This document shows, one piece after another, positions 38,165-64,000 of a stretch of 64,000 nucleotides of DNA (within the stretch, counting starts at the first letter, position 1; each line of letters begins with the position of its first letter). The stretch lies in contig OX392538.1 in assembly GCA_947623455.1 (NCBI GenBank), positions 3,658,001 through 3,722,000 on the forward strand, given 5' to 3'. Origin of the DNA: Mimachlamys varia. Taxonomy: Eukaryota > Mollusca > Bivalvia > Pectinida > Pectinidae. A program made the translations under genes and the position numbers. The notes beneath the pieces were generated by a model that searched no databases, had not been told where the DNA came from, and saw only the letters and a list, made by a program, of their open reading frames with translations.

Positions 38165-38245
38165 GGTGGTCGGGTGACACAGTACATAGTGCACTTGCCT
38201 TACACCAAGGCGACCGGGGTTCGATTCCCAGATCGAATATGAAAA
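38165..38245 (+). repeat. tRNA-derived SINE head
   Basis: 'ggtcgggtgacacagtacatagtgcacttgcc' followed by 'caaggcgaccggggttcgattccc' has good A- and B-box-like segments in the sense orientation. Same family as the intron 2 SINEs. It lacks a convincing acceptor stem. Confidence 0.65.
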
Positions 38246-38879
38246 GGAATTAACAGTTATTTAAGGATTGGTTGCCATATATTTTTTACATTCATTGGTG
38301 TGTAACATGCATTGGCGCACCTACATATAACGCACCTCACGTTGAATATGTAAGTAAGCTAATATAGGTTACACACAGATGAATGTTAAAAACATGACAA
38401 CCCATATCTAAGCATAAGTGTATTTACATTTTGTGTCAACCAACGAACAGTTGATGCAGACATATGCATATAGAACATGTATTAGTCAAGGCATGTTTCA
38501 ATGTCAGGGCAAACCCAGACATAGAACAGCCATTTGTTGACAGTGGAGAAGTGCAGTCTCCAACACTACAATTATGACGTCATAAGCACGATGACGTCAC
38601 GGTGTCCAAATGTATGTTATTGGGAAATAACATATATTTGGCAGGACGTAGCTTCATCTAGTCTCTGTGCACTGGAAATGTAAATATTGTCTTATAACTA
38701 CGTGTCCGGTTTCAGTAGTGGAAAAAAGGCGCAGTTCCCAGAGAAAAAAAAACACTGAAAAACGGCCAGTACCTCACGACTGCCCCAAGTGATAACCAAA
38801 ATGGGATAGGTGATTCATTTAAACACAATGTGACAAATGGATGTTAAACTCAAGCATATGAACAAGTTACCACACTGAC

Positions 38880-39950
38880 GTTTCAGCATTTCAACAATAC
38901 TTTTGACAGGACACAAGTTCTCGACTTCTTTCATCGTGTCCGTGTCTGAGGCACCAGGAGCGAACGTTAGTATCCTAGAGAAGGCTTCTCTACGGCAACT
39001 CGTGTACTCACATAAACATGTCACGGGCAGACTTACCTATACAGTCATGTAGAACGGAAATATAAATAAGCAACATCAAAATATTAGCCCCACTTGTAAA
39101 ATATATTTGGTATTACTGAAGACACTGTTGGATATCCTCTATTTATTCCGTTGAATAGCATAGCATCAGTGGCATCAAAACGACAAAGCACCAGATCTAA
39201 AGAGACAGAGATAGAGGGACACTAGACAGCCATTGTAATCAGCGCTCAAATTCAAAAATAAATAAGAGAATACCGAAACGTTAACAAAATCATAATCCAA
39301 ACTCAAAATCGATTAAACCAGGGGCAAAATATGAACAAAGGAAAGATTTACATGTAAAAGTACAAGAGAATAAGACCAGGTGTTCCGGAAGAGTAAGCGT
39401 CTTTTGGATAACCATCAACGATGTACATGTACATTATACGCAGATGGTTGTGTCTGCAGACAAGACATCTAATAACTTAATAATCCTTGTTTGGGTTTCT
39501 TTTTTCGAAAGATAACTATTTTCATAAAATTAATAAGTATACAAAAATATAATATAACGGTCAATAAGAAAGACGCATATAATGCATACCTAAACTACAA
39601 AAGGATCCTTATAAGCAACGCTTTATCAGGACAGGTAACAAAACCCTTGCCAAATCTTTAAATTTCCCTTCCAGATATATCGAAGATGTGTTGTCTATAA
39701 ACAACAAGACATTTGCTGACTAACTTTCTAGAAGTTCCATGTCTATGAGTAATAGCACGAAGTCAAAAGGGGACTTGGCACCAAACTGTAGGGCGATACA
39801 TCTCTCCAGTCCTCTACTGGCGCCGGTAATGACTAGTGTAAGCAAAATATGTCGCACTTGGTATGCAATGATGTTCTAAATGTGTGCTCATGATCACGAT
39901 AGATTAGGACGCTGAATTAAGATCTGATAGTATATCACTCTGTAATATTC
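38880..39950 (-). pseudogene. Inverted SPR pseudogene (fifth copy)
   Basis: On the minus strand, three remnants lie in the correct order. About 39880-39950 is the type-A upstream block. About 39724-39833 is part of exon 1 (TGASRGLERC.., ending near the LLESTK region). 38880-39036 is exon 2 with its AG acceptor (GKSARDM...). Exon 2 has a CGA-to-TGA stop right after ARDMFM, a net +4 frameshift, and a changed donor (GTCAGT). No exon 3 was found. The exon 1 fragment lacks the ATG and the second half. Its upstream block groups it with copies 1/2, though it lies next to copy 4. It shows that an inversion accompanied the cluster's growth. Confidence 0.85.
39290..39725. mobile_element. RT-element scraps in SPR pseudogene intron
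   Basis: About 39290-39420 (minus) matches 34140-34260. About 39615-39722 (plus) reads 'ggacaggtaacaaaacccttgccaaatc' followed by the catalytic block, mutated to YIED, and 'NNKTFAD'. Both are dead fragments in opposite orientations. Confidence 0.6.
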
Positions 39951-40639
39951 ATTGATAGTTTACATTGATCAGCAACAGGAACTATTGATTGATAAATGTT
40001 GTAAATAACGACAAAATGGGACATATGATACCAGTTTGCCTCTGAGCATAATGTCGACTAGTCCCGGTAATTCCTAAAAGGGGTAGTAGCCCTTACCTTC
40101 TTTACCAAGAACTATAGAAGACAGCGAGGTTCGGTTTATAATTGTTTCTACAGTACAACAAGTAGATTATGTGCGAACTTCAAGTTATGAGGGATCATGT
40201 TGGCTATTCCGGTTCAAAACCTTCCAAAGTCTTTGTAATTCTGGTGATGATTGAACATTTCTACTGGCACCAGTAATAACTACATAAGTGTTCTTAAGTC
40301 CTTAATCCCAGGAGAAATACAATAGGTATCAATCCACTTGTTTGTTATCTACTTTCTTTCATTTCAATAAATGTTACTGCTTAAAGTGCAAAAAGGTCAG
40401 GCATCAGGTAAAGCCTATTTAAGACGCCTTCTCAGTACAACTCCGGTATGTCACTTGCAAGTATTTCTTGTCTAAAGGTCTTTTGGTATTTCAGAAGAAG
40501 TTGTTTGAAGGTTTCGACATATTTGAAAGTATATCCAAGTTATTTATTTCCCCCAAACTTTATTTGGCTCCTTCCAAGGAATCTACCAAACAAATAGCAT
40601 TAGTCTAAGCCTTTCGATATTTCAGAAGAAGTCCTATGG

Positions 40640-41700
40640 CGAGAGAGTGGTCAGCAACAAAGGCGGTGGAGGACGTAGAGAGCAGGCTCAGGCACAAAGG
40701 TATAGTTGGGACGGTATGTCAAAGAAGGCAGCGTCTGGGATCAACACACAAACAGTGGAAAACAGCAAACTATGGAGAGAGAAGACGTTTGGTACGGAGT
40801 GAAATCAAAGTTCAGGAAGGGGAGAGGAGGAAGACAAAGGCTGTGGAGATGAGCTGCCAGGAACCTGGACTAGATGGGACAAAGAGGAACGACGGATAAC
40901 TTGGAAGGACATCTGGCGATATCCAACACCTCAGCTGGAATTCCTAATGTGTTCGGTCTACTACGTCTTACCCTCACCGGTAAATCTCCACAGATGGGAA
41001 CTGGTACCAAACTCGGCAATAAGTACACTGTGCGGTTAAAAAAGAACAATGGACCATGTGCTGTCAAGCTGTCAGAAGGCATTAACACAAGGCCGGTACA
41101 CGCGGAGGCATACAGTAATAAGGCACTCCGCGAGATTGTCGAAACATTGGAAAGGGAGAAGACAAAAGAGCAGGGTAGAGGTAGAGAAAGCTTACACCAT
41201 CGACTTCGTGACAGAAAGCCAGAGCACAGCAGTACAGGGACCAGAGAGGCTTTCTTAGAACGGCATATGATTGGACCATGGAATTTGATCTGAACTATTC
41301 TGATATCGTTCATACGACTCTCAGACCAGACATTGTACTGTGGTCGACAGGAACGAAGAAGTTGATGGTGATAGAGTTGACTGTGCCATGGGAAGAGAGG
41401 TGTAGCCGGACAAAGGAGAGGAAACGTGCCAAGTATGAGGATTAGTTGGCAGAGTGTTCGGAGCAGAGAAATGTGGAGGGTGTGCAGAGGCTCGCTGAGG
41501 CAGTTGAACGTGCCTCAAAATGGGTGTGGATGAGGAGAGTACAACCGAAGACAACCGCTGCTGAACAGCGACTGATCACCATTGTGGACCCCCATGGCCA
41601 CCCCCCTACATCCAGAAAGTGTTCCGAGCTAAGGGTTGAAACATTTGACGACAGCTGGACTCGGCTTACACTGTACGACTCCAACGGACCGACAGAGCCA
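40640..41700 (+). pseudogene. LINE 3'-end remnant (C-terminal region of ORF2-like protein)
   Basis: Frames shift several times. About 40908-41040 encodes WKDIWRYPTPQLEFLM and a zinc-knuckle-like end (LCG). About 41049-41130 encodes MDHVLSSCQKALTQGRYTRRH, the histidine/cysteine motif common at LINE RT C termini. About 41310-41440 encodes TLRPDIVLWSTGTKKLMVIELTVPWEERC, resembling the terminal domain of such elements. It is inserted in a repeat whose halves flank it ('tatttcagaagaag' at 40618; 'cccctgtgacctt' at 41757). No polymerase domain remains. The exact LINE clade is uncertain. Confidence 0.65.
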
Positions 41701-41739
41701 TACACAAATCAATTGATTTATGTTAGCTACTTTAAAGGG

Positions 41740-41900
41740 TTTTTTTTTATTTTCAACCCCTGTGACCTTACAAGTAGGTTTGCCTCCTTCCAAGGAAGCT
41801 ACTAGCCAAATTTCAGAAGTCGTTTAAAGGCTCAGAGAAGTAGAACAGACGACCGACGGACGGACGCCACACCATTGCAGACGCTCACCTTGTATAAATC
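41740..41900 (+). repeat. Right part of a split interspersed repeat
   Basis: 'cccctgtgaccttacaagtagg', 'ccttccaaggaagctactagcc' and the tail 'gacgaccgacggacggacgcc...gctcacctt'. Related left sequence lies at 40480-40635. Relatives occur at 52600-52800 and 54240-54560. Confidence 0.5.
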
Positions 41901-44186
41901 GGGTAATAAAGTATGTACAATAAATAATGAACTTGTATAATAGTTTACGTTTACTTGATTTATTCTGATGGTAATGACAAAGCAATGACAACATTAAACA
42001 ATAAACAATATAAATGTAATAATTTGAGACCTTGAATTAAAATACCGGGAGTATGATTGAATAATGATTGCAACATAAATATTAGCACTATGTACCACAA
42101 CATAATATAAGGTAGCTTTGATTGATATATATAGTGAAATAAATGTATAATATTTCACTGTACCGATATGTTTTATTAGACAATAACACATAAATTATGT
42201 GTGTTTCAGGTAACAAGAACAAAAGGGAAGGTTGGTTGGCATGGTATTTAATACTGACTGTTAATGGGTTAATCCCTACACAGCTCCCACCTTTATAGGT
42301 TTTGTCAGGCTGACACAGATCACTCAGTGGTCAGTGTTCTGTCAAGGTGAGGGTAGTTGAAGATTCAAAGTTCCTTTTGAGAATTTTTTAAGCATCTACA
42401 TGTTTCAATTTTTTTTATTTATTTATTTTTTGCACAAGAATCATGGATCAACATTGCTTTGTATCAATGTTTCAGAGTTACTCTGACTGAGCTCTGCTTG
42501 GCTAATAAATTACCGGTAATCTAAGAAGGCACCATGAAATACCCAAAAAGGTCGTTTTGGCTATTTGGAGTCTTTTTTGAAAAATTATCTTGCACAATCT
42601 TGTATAAAAGTAGGTGACACAATTCTAGTGTCGCCAGGAAAATCTAGTGTTTGTTAGAATACCTGAAACGCACATAATTTGTTTCATATCTCCAAGTGTG
42701 AGATTCCATTTTCCTTTACATAACGGAAGAGTGTAGTTGATAGAATAAAAACCACTTCTGTCAGCACAATAAGAGTTAAATTTTCGAAAGTATATCCCAA
42801 ACGCTTTGTAATCCAAGATGATTTTATGCTGACTAAATTTTGTCCTATTTAAATAAAAAAATTCTGATTGTTGCACTATGCAATTCACTTCCTGTCAAGT
42901 GTTAACTTTTCTTTTCTATCGAACAAATGAAATTCAAATAAATGCCTTAGTATTTGAACTATAAAAGTTGTTCAAAGTAAAATAGCAAATATAAAACTAG
43001 CATCAAATATGTATTAAATTATATTTGTTATAAGGAAAGGTAGATACTATTCAAATTGAATACTTCCCCTACAATTTCCATACAAGAACTTCATCTTTTC
43101 CTAGAAACAAAAAAGGATATTTAACTGAATTTGATATTATATCATACCTTTTCAAATTTAACTAGAACATACTATGTAAATAGTGTGTTGGTGTTCTTGA
43201 TTGAAGAGTACAGTTTGATATATTTGATTTTAAACCTGAAATATTTTCCAAAAAAGGAATTACAGATAAATACATAAAACACTTTATACCTGAGAACCAT
43301 TTAAACAAATCAGCTATCACAAAACTAAATATAATCGTGAAGGGTTTCAAAGCTACATCTATACCATTAGTATATATGGTAACAATAGTTTCTTTTATAA
43401 ATACAGTACTTTTAAATAATAAAAAAGCAAGACTTTTTACAAAACTAGAAAAAAAGTTGTTGTAAAGTTCTGAAACAATAGTTAAGCAATGATATATTCT
43501 TATGAATTCTTGAAAAAAAAAGGAAAGAAAAATAAACCAACAACTTTACGCTTTCTTGAACAAAAGTGTAAACAAGATATGTTGTAATTAATTCTTGAAA
43601 ATTTCATCAAAATAACCAACACCTTTCAGCAGGAATTGTTTCTAAAAATGATTCTAATTCCATCTTTAAATGAAACACTGACAATCAATGTATTCGTATC
43701 GTGAGCTATCCTTTGTAATTCTTTCTAAAATTAAAATCTCCAAAGGACTGTATTTTACTCTACATATCAAACACATACTTTCTTGGCTGTTATGCTATCC
43801 GTCAAAAGCTAGAAAGGGAGGTGGACCAGAAATTCCAGGTTTCATGTCGGACTGTTTTTTATCCTATATCCACAAATTACGTTTACTTTCAAATCAAAAT
43901 TCCATGAAAAATAATGAAAAAATTTGCTTTAAATATTTGTGATTTGAAATTAATAAATGATGAGATATGAAGTTTAATAGGAAAAACTTAAACAAATCTC
44001 AGAAACAGCAGTTTACAGAAAAAAATATGAGCAATAAAGTGCACATGTAAAAGAGAGAACATTTTTTAAACTTTGATACTAAAAAATGTAAATACATTTT
44101 GTATAGTCTGTTGTTGAATATTTCAAGGTTATAGAAAAAAACAACACATTAATGTATCAACAAATGATATGCAATAACTACATTTG
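41900..44186. other. AT-rich intergenic DNA, nothing recognised
   Basis: Low-GC sequence with short random ORFs only. No repeat, gene or RNA that I can support. Confidence 0.4.
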
Positions 44187-44340
44187 AGCATTGATGACAA
44201 TTTTTTTTAGTTTCATTGGGGTATGAAAAAAAAATTGTTTGCAAACTGTATGAATCCGCATAGCGGATTCTTACAAAAGTTTGCAAGCAAATCTTTTTTC
44301 ATAACCCTATGAAAATAAAAATTAATTGACATCAATGCTT
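44187..44340. mobile_element. Foldback element, about 154 bp
   Basis: The ends pair ('agcattgatgacaa' with 'ttgacatcaatgct'). The middle pairs ('ggtatgaaaaaa' with 'tttttcataacc', and 'gtttgcaaac' with 'gtttgcaagc'). The tip is the perfect hairpin GAATCCGC-ATA-GCGGATTC (44251-44269). A non-coding MITE or foldback element. Confidence 0.65.
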
Positions 44341-45000
44341 ATAATTTATTTTTAAAACTTATTTTCAAATTAAAACAATGTTTATGTACAATTTGAATGA
44401 TCTAACAAAGGATTCTTTTTCACAAATCAATACGCAACGTCAATTGCCGTATTGTGTCGTCACATTTTTCGCGCCATTTTAAGATTTCTTTTTCATAGAG
44501 GCATGAAAAGAAAATCTCAACCAATCATAAACATGCCTTGCTTTAATTCATTTGACCTCTGACCTAGAACTGAACGTCCATGCTAACTAAACAGTGAATT
44601 GTTTATCTACTGTAGATGATACAGGTATTGTAACAATTTGTTAAAGTTAATACAAATGTTCAATTTAAAAACTTTAATAAGATCTCTACAATATTTCACT
44701 TCCAATTTTGAACCTCTTTGACTTTACACGGCCTCATTACATTGTAACACACACTTTTATCTGCTGTCACAGGTTTATCTCAAGATTTATCAAAACAACA
44801 TTTATAATTTAACAACTTAAAACTTCAATGAAAAATTACACTTATTGCCTAAAGACAGTGCACAATTTCAATGGGTGATTCAGGTTCACTTAATTAAAGA
44901 CCACATAAGATTTTTCAGGAAAAAACTTTTCAGCTTTGAACACTAAAGTGAAGGGAGGTGTGACCTTGAAACAAGAGTCTAGAAACATGTTGATTGTGTA

Positions 45001-45775
45001 TTAAGTGATTGTATAAGGACTACCCATGCTACAAAGTGATTGTATAAGGGCTGTCCTTGCGGCAAAGTGATTGTATAAGGGCTACCCTTGCTACAAAGTG
45101 ATTGTATAAGGGCTACCCTTGCTACAAAGTGATTGTATAAGGGCTTCCCTTGCTACAAAGTGATTGTATAAGGGCTACCCTTGCTACAAAGTGATTGTAC
45201 AAGGGCTGTCCTTGCTACAATGTGATTGTATAAGGGCTACCCTTGCTACAAAGTGATTGTATAAGGGCTACCCTTGCTACAAAGTGATTGTATAAGGGCT
45301 GTCCTTGCTACAATGTGATTGTATAAGGGCTACCCTTGCTACAAAGTGATTGTATAAGGGCTGTCCTTGCTACAAAGTGATTGTATAAGGGCTGTCCTTG
45401 CTACAAAGTGATTGTATAAGGGCTACCCTTGCTACAAAGTGATTGTATAAGGGCTTCCCTTGCTACAAAGTGATTGTATAAGGGCTACCCTTGCTACAAA
45501 GTGATTGTATAAGGGCTGTCCTTGCTACAATGTGATTGTATAAGGGCTGTCCTTGCTACAAAGTGATTGTATAAGGGCTACCCTTGCTACAAAGTGATTG
45601 TATAAGGGCTTCCCTTGCTACAAAGTGATTGTATAAGGGCTGTCCTTGCTAAAATGTGATTGTTTAAGGGCTGTCCTTGCTACAAAGTGATTGTATAAGG
45701 GCTGTCCTTGCTACAAAGTGATTGTATAAGGGCTGTCCTTGCTACAAAGTGATTGTTTAAGGGTTACCCTTGCTA
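45001..45775. repeat. 31-bp minisatellite, 25 units
   Basis: Twenty-five consecutive 31-bp units ('aaagtgattgtataaggg' plus a variable part plus 'ttgctac') with no length variation. Three variants of the middle alternate: CTACCC, CTTCCC and CTGTCC. In the first two, AAGGG and CCCTT form a small hairpin with a 3-nt loop. It lies about 2.1 kb past the ABC transporter stop codon. Confidence 0.92.
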
Positions 45776-47924
45776 CAAATAATGCCAGCAAGCTTCAGAT
45801 TCAGTGTTACATGTTTTGATGAGTCCACCATGGCCAAAAGTCATAATACTTCTAAAACATCTACAGATTCTTTACTCAAAGGTGGGTAAGATGGCAAGTG
45901 TAAAACAATTAGAATGACATAACAAAAGTAACATAAAACATCCAAAGCTACAAATTATGCTTGTTTTTATCTCCATCCCAATCCATCTTAGGAATTCCTC
46001 CGAATCAAGTTTTATAACCTTTCTATCTATAATCTAAGGATATCTTTCACCTTAAATTCTTTCACAATTTGATAAAATGTTAAATTTTTTTCTGGCAAAA
46101 TCAATATATAAAAAAAATAATCTTATGTGCTTAATCTGGGACTGAAACTAGCAAGATAATGTGTTTCTAGGTTTCATATACCGGTATACATGAATAATTT
46201 ACTTCAGGTTAACAAATCACATGCAGCAAAAATATGATTAACATATACAGTAAAATCATTATCTGGTCCTCACCTGGGGCACCTGTTCGATTTACATCCA
46301 CAGTGTAAGCATATGTAATGATGGTGAATTATGTACATGCAGTGGACTGTTAAGAAAAATTATTTCTTACAAGAGGCCCAAAGGACCTTAACAGTCACCC
46401 AAGTTATATCATAGGTATTGGTAGCTTAATTTCATTAGTAAAATGTGATGAGGAAATCAACATGAAAACAAGGTGAAATATTATACCTGTCAAAGCATAA
46501 CAACACCAAACACCCAAATTCAATTGAATTATTTTGCAATTGAGGATGATCTTCACCAAGTAGAAATAATTTCCTACAGAAAATAGACAAAATGTTCCCC
46601 GAATTGTTATTTCCTTAAATAAACTATGATATATTTTACCGGCTCTCTAAAAAAGAATTGATGGCCCAGGGGGTTTAGAAATTTACAAATTCAATAAATG
46701 CCCTAATCATCTTTCCATCAATCGGAGAAATAGGGTGAAGTACTTTTGAAACAGGAGATTTCGTATCTAAATACTGGTTGATTTTCTTTTTTGAATCCAG
46801 CCTTGGCCCCTGGGGTTAGGGAAGGTTTTCAAACTTTACAGTTTTGTATCCTCATAGATTATTTTGGCTAAGTTTAGAACAATTCCTTTCTCTGGTTTTT
46901 GAGAAGAAATTGAATATTAAAAGTTAAGACACAATGATGAACAGAAAGCAATCGGAGATGTAAGGGGCTGCTCGGACATCTTAACCACTCTCTCACTGTA
47001 GCCATCATGTTAAAAATACTGAAATGAATCTTCCATTATGAAATAACCAGAAAGATGATTGGACGCTTGAGACATTGAAATGTTCTGTAAAAATAAACAA
47101 GTGCCTAGCAATTGTAAAATATATTTTAACATTTTTTATAAACTGGGCCTGTTCATAGTCAATGGTTGAAGGCTTTGACACTGATTGATCTCATTATGTC
47201 ATGGACAGTAAGTTTAAATATTCATCACACGGACAACACCTTGTCCTGGGGTCAGGGGTCAGGTCTGCATTAACGGGCCCGCGTTAACGCCTATCACTAG
47301 TTCTACACTCCCGCACCTAAACACAGCATTTCCTTCCACTAACACACTCAGCAATCATATAATATATACAGCTTGCAGTAACATTGCTAGTTTACTACTG
47401 AGGTTCTATGGAGTAAACAAGGTTAAATTTGGTGTCCAGCTAAACATATATATAACAAGATTAATTGAAGTTTTGTTTGTGCCCTCTGTAACATTGGAAA
47501 AATAATATCTCGTAGGAAATGTACCGATGTATCAACATAATACATCACAACAAATTACTCATACCCCGTCAACAAATTGAAAATGTGGGATGACAGTTGA
47601 CAATAGCTAGAGGTCATAAAAGAAATTGTCCAATCATGAATTTGTCCATATTTTGTTGTCATAATGAGAGGTTTATATTTGTAAAACTTAAATTCTGATA
47701 AATATCTCTTTGTTGTTTGAAACTGTTCCATGATCTAGAGGCGAGGAAGAGACTGATTAAGACATCTGTCAAACTCCTGCCTATGGACTGTAAAAGGACA
47801 TCTGTCAAACTGTGACCTTTATCTGTAATAGTAGAAATTCAAAAGGCACAGAAGTAGTGAAGAGTGGAGTGTAGCACTTGTTCACTATTGGATCGGACTC
47901 AGAACCCATGAAAGGTCTTTTGAT
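45776..47924 (-). other. 3' flank / possible 3' UTR of the ABC transporter
   Basis: No coding exon recognised. About 46371-46420 and 46650-46830 contain scraps of the 'aagaggcccaaaggacc' interspersed repeat family. The length of the 3' UTR cannot be judged. Confidence 0.4.
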
Positions 47925-63860
<15,936 letters not shown>

Positions 63861-64000
63861 CTTAAAAGTAAATGCAAAGTTTCCATGTCATACAAGAAAT
63901 TTGAAGTCAGTTACTGACATAACTCAGAAACATGTAACATTTAAAGGCCCAATATACGTAACTTTCGGTAAAACTTGAAGCAAAAATCAAGCCTTATAAC

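Noticed and set aside
40874..41293. 139-residue plus-strand ORF as a host gene
   Set aside because: The meaningful LINE-like motifs lie in other frames of the same stretch, so this frame is a shadow.
45001..45775. CRISPR-like array
   Set aside because: Units are contiguous without unique spacers and the genome is clearly eukaryotic; it is a minisatellite.

Overview
The window looks like an invertebrate nuclear genome, most likely a mollusc and probably a bivalve. It is AT-rich, its genes are split by GT/AG introns, and it is dense in SINE-like tRNA-derived repeats, foldback MITEs and minisatellites. It also carries the GC-rich interspersed repeats beginning 'gaggcccagagggcct' that I associate with bivalve genomes. 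The species cannot be named from sequence alone. There is no operon structure and I found no rRNA, functional tRNA or CRISPR.

Left half (about 1-40 kb): a tandem cluster of four sepiapterin-reductase-like (SPR) short-chain dehydrogenase genes on the + strand. Each has three coding exons with the same exon 1 and 2 lengths (541 and 153 nt; start taken at 32223 in copy 4) and the same splice phases. Copies 1 and 2 lie in a roughly 11-kb segmental duplication. Copy 3 has coding sequence like copies 1/2 but upstream sequence like copy 4, and it has lost the catalytic tyrosine and the cofactor-phosphate residues. Copy 4 is the most divergent and looks most like a conventional SPR. A broken, inverted fifth copy lies at 38.9-39.95 kb. 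The introns and spacers hold many decayed fragments of one reverse-transcriptase element in both orientations, SINEs, foldback elements, a 1.1-kb TTAA-flanked element with long inverted termini, and a frameshifted mariner (1,312 bp, TA target duplication) inside a tandem repeat.

Middle (about 40-47.9 kb): a LINE 3'-end remnant, AT-rich intergenic DNA, a foldback element, and a 25-unit, 31-bp minisatellite.

Right half (47.9-64 kb): the C-terminal 705 residues of a P-glycoprotein-like ABCB full transporter on the minus strand. Thirteen coding exons join in frame, from the H-loop exon of NBD1 through the linker (with a 22-nt microexon), TMD2 and all of NBD2 to the stop; the 5' part lies beyond the right edge. 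Three exon/intron junctions of this gene have been tandemly copied. The most striking is a 16-unit, 60-bp array built from the Walker-A exon end plus its splice donor. It keeps the reading frame open and offers about 16 donor sites.

The two gene sets (pterin reduction, membrane efflux) have no evident joint function. The best candidates for something undescribed are the splice-donor minisatellite, the probably non-catalytic SPR copy 3, and the promoter exchange within the SPR cluster.
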